64,000 bases of DNA, from NCBI RefSeq assembly GCF_036327005.1, contig NZ_JAUGZK010000001.1, forward strand, positions 124,001 to 188,000, in the 5' to 3' direction. Under the pieces are notes generated by a model. That model did no database searches and had not been told where the DNA came from. It was given only the letters and a program-made list of their open reading frames with translations. This document shows, piece by piece, positions 8,994-18,100 of this stretch. Origin of the DNA: Alkalimonas mucilaginosa. Its GTDB lineage: Bacteria > Pseudomonadota > Gammaproteobacteria > Enterobacterales > Alteromonadaceae. Both the position numbers and the translations under genes were made by a program. Each line of letters opens with the position of its first letter. Positions within the stretch are counted from its first letter, which is position 1.

Positions 8994-10337
8994 TTACTGT
9001 TGTAAGTCAGGCTTGGTTGCTGTGATTGGCTTTAACAGCAACCAAAGCAAGGCTACTACTGCCAGCGCCATGCAGTAAAAGCTGGCACTGACCACCTGCC
9101 AGGGGCTTAAACCAAAGCTGGCAGCCAGCAGCAGGGCCTGAGCACCATAAGGCAGCAGGCCCTGACTGATGCAGGCAAAAATATCCAGCAAGCTGGCACT
9201 GCGCTTAGGTGTGATGCCATGGTTTTCTGCCAGTTTACGGCTGATATCACCACTGATCACAATGGCAACGGTGTTGTTGGCGACGCAGAGATTGGTACCA
9301 AACACCAGGCTGGCGATGCCAAGCTGGCCACTGCGCTCGGCTTTCATTTTCACTTTATCAAAGAAAGCACTGAGCCGGGATGACAGCCAGCCCAGGCCAC
9401 CTTGCTGCTTGATAAACTCGCCCAGACCACCAATAAACATCGATAGTAAGAAAATCTCCTGCATCGAGGCAAAGCCAGAGGCCATATCCTGGCCAAGGTT
9501 GCCCAGCGGATAGTCACCAAACCAGGCCCCTTGCAAAGCTGCCAGCACTATACCAAGTGCCAGCACCGCAAAAACATTGAGTCCCGCTACTGCCAGCACC
9601 AAAATCGCTACATAGGGCAGGGCTGCGCTCCAGCTGAACTCTTTGGCAGCAATCTCGGCCGGTACACTGCCAAACCAGATGTAGCCTAATAGCACGATAG
9701 CAGCAGCCGGCAGTGCCAGCTTCAGATTTTCGCGAAATTTATCTTTCATCCGTGCGCCCTGGGTACGGGTGGAGGCAATGGTGGTATCGGAAATAATGGA
9801 GAGGTTATCGCCAAACATGGCACCGCCCAGTAAGGCTCCAGCCAGCAAGACCGGCGATAAGCCAGTTTGCTCTGCCATTACCACCGCAATAGGAGCTAAA
9901 GCGCCAATGGTACCCATGGAAGTACCCATCGCCAAAGCGATTAAAGCAGCAATCAGAAACAACCCTGGGACCAACAGGGAGGGCGGCACCAAACTGAGGC
10001 CGGCATTGACCACGGCATCAACACCACCGGTGGCTACCGCCACACTGGAAAAAGCACCGGCCAGCAGGTAAATCAGGCACATGGTTAAAATGGTATTCTG
10101 GCCTGCACCGCGGATCAGGGTTTCCACCGCTTGTTGCATCGAGGTGCGGTGCAGCAGCATGGCAATGATCAGCGCCGGTAATACAGCAATATGGGCCGGC
10201 AGCTGATAAAACGCATAATCCACCCCCAGGCTTTGGTAGTAAAGCCCGGCGCCTAAAAACAGCAGCACAAAGCTTGCCAGTGGTAAAAAGGCGAGGGCGC
10301 CATACTGGCGTGGGGTAACCATCAAATGTTCTGGCAT
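8994..10337 (-). CDS. NhaC-family permease: annotated type is Na+/H+ antiporter, but a MetJ-like operator suggests a methionine transporter (MetT-like)
   Basis: Inner-membrane transporter of 447 residues with about eleven hydrophobic segments and the NhaC-family stretch GGAMFGDNLSIISDTTIAST. NhaC relatives exchange Na+ for H+ or carry organic solutes. The ATG at 10337 follows GGAG with 8-base spacing. Its promoter contains two tandem MetJ-like boxes filling the -35/-10 spacer, which points to repression by S-adenosylmethionine-bound MetJ. MetJ-regulated NhaC-family proteins have been proposed as methionine transporters (MetT) in other gammaproteobacteria. Family membership is secure; the methionine role is an inference from the operator. 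Confidence 0.85.
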   Translation of the reverse strand: MPEHLMVTPRQYGALAFLPLASFVLLFLGAGLYYQSLGVDYAFYQLPAHIAVLPALIIAMLLHRTSMQQAVETLIRGAGQNTILTMCLIYLLAGAFSSVAVATGGVDAVVNAGLSLVPPSLLVPGLFLIAALIALAMGTSMGTIGALAPIAVVMAEQTGLSPVLLAGALLGGAMFGDNLSIISDTTIASTRTQGARMKDKFRENLKLALPAAAIVLLGYIWFGSVPAEIAAKEFSWSAALPYVAILVLAVAGLNVFAVLALGIVLAALQGAWFGDYPLGNLGQDMASGFASMQEIFLLSMFIGGLGEFIKQQGGLGWLSSRLSAFFDKVKMKAERSGQLGIASLVFGTNLCVANNTVAIVISGDISRKLAENHGITPKRSASLLDIFACISQGLLPYGAQALLLAASFGLSPWQVVSASFYCMALAVVALLWLLLKPITATKPDLQQ

Positions 10338-10370
10338 GCATCATCTCCGACCAGTGAATAAATCGCGCTG

Positions 10371-10399
10371 ACTATATAGATGTCCAGACGTCCTGTCAA
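10371..10399 (-). promoter_or_regulatory. Sigma-70 promoter with two MetJ-like boxes in its spacer (NhaC-family gene)
   Basis: Read on the minus strand: TTGACA (10399-10394), a 17-base spacer, TATAGT (10376-10371). The spacer holds two adjacent 8-mers, GGACGTCT and GGACATCT (10393-10378), matching the met-box AGACGTCT at 7 and 6 of 8 positions. Tandem 8-bp boxes are the known MetJ operator layout. It lies 34 bases upstream of the start codon. Confidence 0.72.
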
Positions 10400-10608
10400 C
10401 GCCTTATCAATCTGTCTGTCACTATCCTTTACGGTATTTTCTTTGTGTATTCAATGCTTTTTTAACTACTGACTGCTCTGATCAGTTCTGATAGCTTGCT
10501 TTGTGCATGCATGGCGTATATTCAGGTTGTGTCTGATAATTTTACAATGCAGCAAGCGCCCAGCTGATAAGACCTCCGACAAGTCGACGAGACCTTTGTT
10601 TGAAAAAT

Positions 10609-10623
10609 AGGCACGATTATTGC
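10609..10623 (+). promoter_or_regulatory. Sigma-54 (RpoN) promoter of the SGNH hydrolase gene
   Basis: AGGCACGATTATTGC has GG (10610-10611) and GC (10622-10623) separated by exactly 10 bases and matches the consensus TGGCACG-N4-TTGC except for the first base. Predicted transcription start is near 10635, giving a leader of about 50 bases. In the 347-base gap (10338-10684) between the divergent genes I see this promoter, the MetJ-type promoter and no gene; the stretch between them is where an enhancer-binding activator would bind, but I could not pick out a site. Confidence 0.78.
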
Positions 10624-10684
10624 CGTGAGATCTCCGAAGGCGGGTTTAACGCCTGAATAAAAACAACAAACAGGGTAGATAACT

Positions 10685-11710
10685 ATGAAAATAAAACTAT
10701 TTAAGCAACAACTCATAAGACTTCAAACCTTTTTCACCGCACTGGTCTTCACTTTACTGGCAACTCCCGCACTGTCTGCACCGATGTTCTCGGATATGTA
10801 TATCTTTGGTGATAGTTTGTCCGATACCGGTAATACCAGAGCGGCAGTTCCATTGGGTAGTTGGGGACCTATCGCTGCCGAGGCTGGCTATGGTTCGAAT
10901 GGACGCTTTTCCAATGGCGATCTGTGGCATGAGTTTATGGCAGATGATTTGGGATTAAGTACTTCACGCTCCAGTGCCGGAGGTAATAACTTTGCCTACG
11001 GAGGTGCTCGAATTGACAATGCTACTGGTGTATCCGCTGGTGTGCTTCGTCAGTGGGATACCTATCAAAATCGCTTTGGTGGCGCTGTGATGGATCCTGC
11101 TGCACTTTATGTAGTCTGGGCTGGTGGCAATGATATGCGAGATCTGGTGGGAAGCTCTGCGCCACTAATGATGATCACCTCTATCATGGGGAACTTTCAG
11201 ACCATGCTGACTGAAATGATCCTGGGGGGAGCCTCTACTTTATTAGTACCAAATTTGCCGGATCTTGGCAGTATTCCAGAGTTTCGCAGTGGGGCAAACA
11301 GTGGCTCAGGCAATGAAGTTAGTACCTTGTGGAATCAGGCATTGCAACTTATGTTGATCAGTTTGGCGAGCCAATATCAGGTTGATATCTATATGCTGGA
11401 TGTCTTTGGTATTTTTAATTCAATCCTGTCAGATCCTGCTTCTGAAGGTTTTGTAAATACAACCGGAGAATGCCGCTCTATTAGGAGAAATTTTCTCGGA
11501 GCTGCTTCTGAGGTCAGCTGTGCCAATGCCCATACCTACGTGTTTTGGGATGAAATCCATCCTACCAGCCGGGCACATCAGGTACTTGGTCGCGAAGCCT
11601 ATGCTTTACTTGCATCCGGTCAAACGGTGACTTTCCAGGTACCAGCGCCTGCTACCTTGCTGTTGCTGGTTGCTGGTTTGATGTTGATACGCCTGCGTCG
11701 ACGGGCATAA
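10685..11710 (+). CDS. Secreted SGNH/GDSL hydrolase with PEP-CTERM-like sorting tail
   Basis: Esterase/lipase-type hydrolase of 341 residues. A signal peptide of about 31 residues ends in ALSA. Block I is IFGDSLSDTGN with the nucleophile Ser44, an Asn-containing WAGGNDM block follows, and the catalytic pair lies in FWDEIHPTSRAH (Asp289, His292). The last 23 residues are VPAPA, a hydrophobic stretch and RLRRRA, the three-part layout of PEP-CTERM sorting signals read by an exosortase. The protein would be exported and processed, probably with exopolysaccharide. Its sigma-54 promoter fits the RpoN/PrsR control seen for other PEP-CTERM genes. No exosortase gene is in this window. Substrate unknown. 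Confidence 0.88.
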   Translation: MKIKLFKQQLIRLQTFFTALVFTLLATPALSAPMFSDMYIFGDSLSDTGNTRAAVPLGSWGPIAAEAGYGSNGRFSNGDLWHEFMADDLGLSTSRSSAGGNNFAYGGARIDNATGVSAGVLRQWDTYQNRFGGAVMDPAALYVVWAGGNDMRDLVGSSAPLMMITSIMGNFQTMLTEMILGGASTLLVPNLPDLGSIPEFRSGANSGSGNEVSTLWNQALQLMLISLASQYQVDIYMLDVFGIFNSILSDPASEGFVNTTGECRSIRRNFLGAASEVSCANAHTYVFWDEIHPTSRAHQVLGREAYALLASGQTVTFQVPAPATLLLLVAGLMLIRLRRRA

Positions 11711-11720
11711 GCTCGAAGCA

Positions 11721-11753
11721 AAAAAACGGGCCGCGATGCGGCCCGTTTCTTAG
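11721..11753. terminator. Bidirectional terminator between the SGNH hydrolase and SPFH genes
   Basis: An 11-bp perfect stem (11724-11734 with 11738-11748), 3-base loop, with an A-run on the left and TTTCTT on the right. It can serve both converging genes. Confidence 0.87.
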
Positions 11754-11762
11754 GTAAAACTG

Positions 11763-12692
11763 TTAGAACTTTTTACCACTAAGCAATTCCTGAATGGCTC
11801 CGACGGAGCCAAGCACATTGCTGGTTTCAATTGGCAGGAAGATGCGATCACCTTCTTTGGCGATATTGGGCAGGGTTTGCAGATATTCACGACCAAGCAA
11901 ATAGCCAATAACCGTATCGGAGCTGAGCTGGCCATCTCCGGATGATAATACTTCCTCAATTGCTTTACGCTGACCCTGAGCGCGCAAAATTGCGGCTTCT
12001 TTTTCACCCTGGGCACTTAAAATGGCGGCTTCCCGTTCACCCTGAGCCCGGGCAATGGCGGCTTGCTTTTCACCTTCCGCTTCGGTCACGGTGGCGCGGC
12101 GCTGACGCTCAGCGGTCATTTGCTTGCGCATCGCTTCCTCAACATCGATTGGCGGTGCAATATCCAGCAGCTCTACCCGCACTACTTTGATGCCCCAGCC
12201 ATTGCCGGCATCATCCAGCACCAGGCGCAGCCGTTCGTTGATTTCCTCACGCGACTCGAAAATAGAGTCCAGTTCCATCCGGCCGATCTCTGCCCGCAAT
12301 GAGGTTTTAGCCAGTACTTCGACTGCCTGGATGATGTTTTCCACTTCGTACACTGCTCTGACCGGATCCAGGATCCGGAAATAGAGCACACCATTGATGG
12401 TGACCGTGACGTTGTCTTTGGTGATAACGCTCTGGCCTGGAAAGTCCAGGACCGCTTCACGCAGATCAATACGGGGTGTTTCAACGAATTTCAGGTTGCG
12501 CAGCATAATGATAGGGCGCGGTTTCTCAATAAAAGGTACAGTAATCTGAATGCCGGATTGCAAGGTACGGTTGTAGGTACCCAAGCGCTCAATTACCATG
12601 CATTCGCTGTTTCGCACGATAAAGATATTGTTCAGAATTAAAACGATGGCAAAACCTGCCACCCCGAGTAATAAAATCAATGCCAAATCCAT
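11763..12692 (-). CDS. SPFH/Band-7 (stomatin-like) membrane protein
   Basis: Membrane scaffold protein of 309 residues, QmcA/stomatin type. One N-terminal transmembrane segment (about residues 4-26) is followed by the Band-7 domain (VIERLGTYNRTLQSGIQI and QSVITKDNVTVTINGVLYF). Then comes a coiled coil with repeated AEGEKQAAIARAQGEREAAI-type units near residues 190-240. Such proteins form large oligomers in membrane microdomains and regulate proteases such as FtsH. The NfeD-like gene lies just upstream, 26 bases away, the usual SPFH-NfeD pairing. Exact ortholog not determined. Confidence 0.93.
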   Translation of the reverse strand: MDLALILLLGVAGFAIVLILNNIFIVRNSECMVIERLGTYNRTLQSGIQITVPFIEKPRPIIMLRNLKFVETPRIDLREAVLDFPGQSVITKDNVTVTINGVLYFRILDPVRAVYEVENIIQAVEVLAKTSLRAEIGRMELDSIFESREEINERLRLVLDDAGNGWGIKVVRVELLDIAPPIDVEEAMRKQMTAERQRRATVTEAEGEKQAAIARAQGEREAAILSAQGEKEAAILRAQGQRKAIEEVLSSGDGQLSSDTVIGYLLGREYLQTLPNIAKEGDRIFLPIETSNVLGSVGAIQELLSGKKF

Positions 12693-12718
12693 ACTTTGCT
12701 CCTTGTGTTTAAGTTGAT

Positions 12719-13150
12719 CTAGTCTTTTGGTGCGACCAGCAAGGTAATGCCATCAATACGACAGACTTTCACCTCCTGACCAGCTTGCAACCAGCTCGAG
12801 TTATCACCGCTTGGCTCTGCTTTTACCGGATAGAAACTGCCGCTCATTTTAGCGACTAATTTGTCGCCATGCAGCTCTAACACCACACTTTGCTGGTAAC
12901 CCGGTTCTGCCAGATTGACGGCTTTGGAAGTGCCCAACCCTTTTTTTCGCAACCAGAATGATAGTGGTAAAAACATCAGACAGCCAAAAGCAAACACAAA
13001 CAGCGATTGGGTAAAGCTCAGCGCAAACAGCCAACTGCTAATAGCGGCTGAAAATGCCCCCATTGAGATAGCTAAAATAACGAAGGTACCTGTCATCAGT
13101 TCCACAATGCCAAATGCAATGGCAATAATAAACCAGACCAATGCCAACAT
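12719..13150 (-). CDS. NfeD-family membrane protein
   Basis: Small inner-membrane protein of 143 residues that partners an SPFH protein. It has closely spaced hydrophobic segments in its first 75 residues and a C-terminal OB-fold-like part (VVLELHGDKLVAKMSGSFYPVKA ... VCRIDGITLLVAPKD). The ATG at 13150 is preferred because AAGGA lies just upstream; a TTG 21 bases earlier has no ribosome site. It is the first gene of a two-gene operon with the stomatin-like gene. The short NfeD class (no protease domain) applies here. Confidence 0.9.
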   Translation of the reverse strand: MLALVWFIIAIAFGIVELMTGTFVILAISMGAFSAAISSWLFALSFTQSLFVFAFGCLMFLPLSFWLRKKGLGTSKAVNLAEPGYQQSVVLELHGDKLVAKMSGSFYPVKAEPSGDNSSWLQAGQEVKVCRIDGITLLVAPKD

Positions 13151-13362
13151 CTTGATTTCCTTAAATTGCAACTTGGTTCACACTACTATACTAAGCTTTG
13201 ACGCTAAGCCCTACTTTCTTTTTGTAACAGGGTTTAGCGACAGCCCACTATTTGGGTAAAAGTTCGGCAAACGGTGGGGAAGGTACGGTGTTTTTATCAG
13301 TAAAAGTGATACTGTTAAGCAAGCGTTGCGTACTATAGGCGTCAATCTACTCAGGAGTTTTT

Positions 13363-14517
13363 ATGCAAAATTTTACTTTTTACAACCCGACTCGAATTGT
13401 ATTCGGAGAACAGCAAATTGCTGAGCTGGCTGCGCTTATTCCTGAGGGGGCACGAGTATTATTCACTTATGGCGGTGGCTCCATTAAAAAAAATGGGGTT
13501 TATGAGCAAGTTGTGGCTGCACTGGCGGGCAAAGTTTATTTTGAATTTGGCGGTATTGAGCCGAATCCGTCCTTTGATACTTTGCTAAAAGCATCGGACT
13601 TGCTAAAAAGCGAACAGCTGGATTTTATTTTAGCGGTGGGTGGTGGCAGCGTGATTGACGGCAGCAAATTTATTGCTGCCGCAGCTTGCTACGATGGTGA
13701 TGCTTGGGATCTGCTCTGTGGTAAAGCCAAAGTGCAGCAAGCGATCCCGCTAGGCTGTGTCTTGACACTGCCTGCCACTGGCTCTGAGAGCAATGGGAAC
13801 TCGGTGGTAACCCGCTACAGCACCCAGGAAAAAATGGCCTTCTCCAGCCCACTGGTGTATCCACAATTTGCCATCTTAGATCCGACCACCACCTTTAGTT
13901 TGCCGCCCCGTCAGGTTGCCAATGGTGTGGTCGATGCCTTTGTTCATGTGATGGAGCAGTACCTGACGTATCCGGCGAACGCACCGGTGCAGGATCGTTT
14001 TGCTGAAGGCTTGCTGCAAACCCTGATTGAACAGGGACCTCAGGCGCTGGAACGGCCGGAGGATTATGCGGTTCGTGCCAATGTGATGTGGGCGGCAACC
14101 ATGGCGCTGAATGGCCTTATTGGGGTCGGAGTGCCGCAAGATTGGGCCACTCATATGATAGGCCATGAAATCACGGCCTTGCACGGTCTGGATCATGCGC
14201 AAACGCTGGCTATTGTTTTGCCGGCTCTGATGCAGCAGCAACGTCAGCAGAAGCGTGACAAGTTGCTGCAATATGGCAAACGGGTTTGGCAGTTAGCCCA
14301 TCAAGACGAGGAGCGTTTGATTGATGAAGCCATTAGTCATACCCGCGCTTTCTTTGAACAGATTGGTGTACCAACCCGATTAGCCGATTATGGCATTGAC
14401 GCCAGTGCCATCGATAGCATGGTGGACCGTCTGGTGCAGCATAAGATGGTGAAACTGGGCGAGCATGGCGATATAACGCCGGATGTTTCCCGGCGTATTT
14501 TGCAAGCAGCTTTATAA
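13363..14517 (+). CDS. yqhD: Iron-containing (type III) alcohol dehydrogenase, YqhD-like
   Basis: Cytoplasmic NADPH-preferring aldehyde reductase/alcohol dehydrogenase of 384 residues. The N-terminal cofactor site has TYGGGSIKKNG and VGGGSVIDGSK. The metal ligands are expected in GVVDAFVHVMEQYL and HMIGHEITALHGLDHAQ, the family positions. In E. coli, YqhD removes toxic short-chain aldehydes. A ribosome site CAGGAG precedes the ATG. It appears monocistronic, with a convergent large gene 30 bases downstream. I did not find a convincing -35 box in the 212-base gap upstream. The symbol marks the closest known type, not a proven ortholog. Confidence 0.88.
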   Translation: MQNFTFYNPTRIVFGEQQIAELAALIPEGARVLFTYGGGSIKKNGVYEQVVAALAGKVYFEFGGIEPNPSFDTLLKASDLLKSEQLDFILAVGGGSVIDGSKFIAAAACYDGDAWDLLCGKAKVQQAIPLGCVLTLPATGSESNGNSVVTRYSTQEKMAFSSPLVYPQFAILDPTTTFSLPPRQVANGVVDAFVHVMEQYLTYPANAPVQDRFAEGLLQTLIEQGPQALERPEDYAVRANVMWAATMALNGLIGVGVPQDWATHMIGHEITALHGLDHAQTLAIVLPALMQQQRQQKRDKLLQYGKRVWQLAHQDEERLIDEAISHTRAFFEQIGVPTRLADYGIDASAIDSMVDRLVQHKMVKLGEHGDITPDVSRRILQAAL

Positions 14518-14547
14518 CGTCATATCTACAACATCCTGGGCTTGTGC

Positions 14548-15150
14548 TTAGAATGAATAGCGCAGGCCCAGGCTCCACATCCGTGTATTGAAGTGCTCGG
14601 TATTGTAGTGCGCAGCAGCAGCACTTAGTTGTAGCTGTGTGTTGAGCTGATAACCTATACCGAATTCGGCCCCCAGCCGAATGCGATGCCGGCGCTCGGC
14701 GGATTGCGCAGCAGTCCCTTCAAATCGATAGCGGCTACGGTTATCAAAGAGTGCCAACCGGACATATGGCTGCCAGAGCTCATTCAGAGCAAAGGAGCCG
14801 ACCATGCTGAGCTCGGCACCTCTGCCTCGTTGTGGTTGAGCCTTCAATGTGGCTTGGGGCTGATTCTCCGGCAGGCCATCGTAATGCAATACCGCCTCAC
14901 CTAAATCCAGCCAGCCGAACTCTGTTGCTAACCAGTGATTCCACCGGTAGCCAGCAAACAGACGATAGGCTTTGTCTGAGTTCGATTCGAGCGTGACGGT
15001 TCCAGTGACACCTGCCGCATTGAGCTTGCGTTCCACTGCACTTGCCAGATGACCGGAGCTATGGTTTTTGGCTTCACCTCCTTGCACGCCTAGATACCAG
15101 TCCTGACTAAATACTGTTATGGGCAGCAGTAACAGGCTGGCAGTCAACAT
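14548..15150 (-). other. Possible separate barrel gene inside the 3' end of the large surface-protein frame
   Basis: An in-frame ATG at 15150 begins a 200-residue segment with its own signal-peptide-like start and an outer-membrane barrel (GVQGGEAKN, FAGYRWNHWLATEFGWLDLG, C-terminal LGLRYSF). Only a weak ribosome site (AGAAGTGG) lies upstream. It could be an internal translation start or the relic of a formerly separate gene now fused in frame. Confidence 0.35.
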
Positions 15151-18100
15151 TTTTAGGCCACTTCTAAGGCGGTTGTTTTGGTGATAGCGGCGCAGCATCA
15201 CAAACACCACCAGCAATATGGCACTGACGAAACCCAGGCTACTGCCACTTGAAGTCACAGTGACACTGCTCGGTTGCCACTGGGCTTTTACCTGCAAATC
15301 TTGTGCAGGCATAGTGGTGGGTAGGGCCGGTGACCAACCACTAAAGGTATAACCGGAGCGTGTAGCTGTCGGTTCACTGATGGTGGCACCAAAGTCCAGC
15401 AGCAGATCAGGGATAGCCTGGCCTCCATCCACATCAAAGCGGATCACGTACTGGTTGATTTGCCACTGTGCGGTAAGCTGTACATCATCTTCTGGCATGG
15501 TGGCTGGAAACTCTGGCAGCCAGCCAGTGAAGGTATAACCTTCACGCGATGGTGGTTCAGGTGCTGTCAGCGCGCTACCAACCAAGGCAGTGATGGTGGC
15601 GACTTCACTGCCACCAGAACTGTCAAAGGAAACGCTGGCCATTTGTTGTTGTGCCAGCACGCCCGGATCACGAATGACACTGTTGGCACGACCATCATCG
15701 TCATTGGGTCCGCCATCTTCAATCGTTAGTCGGATGCAGCTATCACCCTGGTTCAAGCCGGAGCGCCAGTTATCGGATGAAACTACCGGACAGTTGCCAA
15801 GTGCATTGCGCGGAGCACTGTCGATGCGGTTGGCGTTGTCTTCAACAAAGTTCTGCCACCGGCCATTGACCAGCTTCCGCCAGACGGCGTTGGCTGGAAT
15901 GCTTTGCCCTGCAGGTAAGGGGATGGCTACTGGCACCGACTCGCCAGGGCTTTGCAGTCCCACCACATCCAGATTAACAAGAAAACCCAACTGACGGAAA
16001 CCGGTATCGTTGAGACTGCCCTCACGCAGTGCCAGGCCAAATTGGCCACTTTGCCATGACTCAAATTCACTATGCAAACCAAGCGTTAGTTGGTACAAAC
16101 CAGGTATTTCAGCAAAGAGAACAGCCTGGCCCTGACACTGAGCCACCCGGTTGTTGCCATGACCTTGTGGGCATAAAGGCAGACGGTTGGGTTGGTTGCT
16201 GAACTGGTTCTGGCTGGAGGGGATGCCGCTGATGCCGCTGTTGCTGCAGTCAGCGACCGGGCAATCGGCTATGACGTTTAGTGCCAGCTCCAACTCACCT
16301 AAGCGGTCGCCGGCTTCTGCTGTCAGTTGCAGGTAGTGACGGCCTGTCGCCAGGCTGGACGGATCAAAGCTGGCCGTGGCACCGCTTTGAGTAATCTCCA
16401 GCCCCGCACCTTGCCAGTTATAGTCGGCGGCAATCCCTGACAGCTCTGTGGCACTTAGCTCTACCAAACCACCACTGCGCTGCACCACCAAGCCTGCAGT
16501 ACCCGCTTGCATCACTGTGGCATCAAGTGCTAAAGGCAGTGGTGCTGTTTGTACCAGCAAATGATGGTGGTGCGGTGAGCCCAGCAAAGCCTGGGTAAGG
16601 TTGCTGTCTTGCAGTGAAATGTTTCCTGCATCGCCGCTGGTAGCGGTTATGGTGTATGCACGGCGTAGGTTATCGATTGCATTTAGTTCGAAATGGCTCG
16701 CCACATTAGCTTGATTGCCTTGAACCTGCACCTGTACCGGGTAGTCAATTGGCTCATCACTTAACCAAATGCTAAGTTGAGCCGGAACATTTTGCTGCAC
16801 TGGTTGGCTGGCGGAGGTAAAGGCAATAAATGGCAGTACGTCAAAACTGACCATCACTTGCTCACCAGAAACGGAGTCGGTAAATTCAAAGCTATAACGC
16901 CCGGTGCGCTCAGCAGTAAATAGGTAGCTGCCATCGTCCTGCATGGTAAGCAACGTTGCAGCATCGGCCAGGTCGAGGAAATCGGTGGTACCGCTACGGG
17001 TCTGTTGCAGGGCGCTTAACACTTGCTCACCTGCGCCATTGCTAAGGCGGAAACGTCGTGTTTCCTGGCTAGCTGCCGGGCTGCTGTCTTCTACTTCAAG
17101 CGTTATGGCCAAATGGATGGTTAGACTGATATCGCAGTCGGCTTTGATCGCCGCAGTAATCACCTGATTGCCTGAGCGAGCGGCGGCACAGTTGCTGTCG
17201 ATTTGTACAAATGTATCCTCTGCCACACTGAGCGTAAAGCTGGCACTGTTGCCAAAGTCGATTTGCTGACTGGCTGGCGTTATGCTGCCTTCGCCATGGA
17301 TGCTTGCTGAAACCTGAAAGCGACTTTGCTCCCACTGTGCTGTGAGCAATCTATCCTCAGCTGGCATGGTTGCAGGCAGCTCCGGTTGCCAACCCACAAA
17401 GACAAAGCCTTCTCGGCTAGGTGGTTCGGGTGGGGTGATGTCAGTACCAAAGTTGGCAGTGATTGCAGCTACAGCAGAGCCTCCTGCGCTGTCGAATGTC
17501 AGAGTATAGCTGGCCTCATTGTATTGTGCCGTAATGGTGGTATCTGTGGTAATCACACTAAAATCGCTGGGGCTCCAACCTGTAAAAGTATAGCCCGGGC
17601 GAATGGGGTTGGCTGGTGCAGTTGCCCCGCTGCCATGGTTAACCACTTCAGTTTTCAGTACCGTTGCATCCCAGTCAACAAAGTTGACTGTATAGCTTTC
17701 AGCAGTCCACTGCGCTGTCAGGGTCTGGTTTGCTGCCGGCATGGTGGCCGGAATAGCCGGGTTCCAACCGGCAAATTGATAACCGGTTCGGCTAGGATTG
17801 GCTGGTGGGGTAATGGCACTGCCAAACTCCTGCGTAATGGCGGCGACCGCACTGCCGCCAGCAGAATCAAAGGTCAAGGTATAGCTATTGATGCTGTACT
17901 GCGCGGTGATGGTGGTATCGGCCGTGATATTGCTGAAGTCGCCGGGACTCCAGCCGGTAAAGCTGTAGCCAGTACGGCTGGGGTTGGCTGGGGCGGTGGC
18001 GCTGCTGCCATGGCTGACGGTTTCGGTTTTCAGTACGGTGCCATCCCAGTCGACAAAATTGACGGTGTAGCTGGGTGGAGTGACTTCAACCTGGAATGCT

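Noticed and set aside
17320..18069. CRISPR-like repeat array
   Set aside because: The repeats are 375 bp long, contiguous, imperfect and in frame with a protein.
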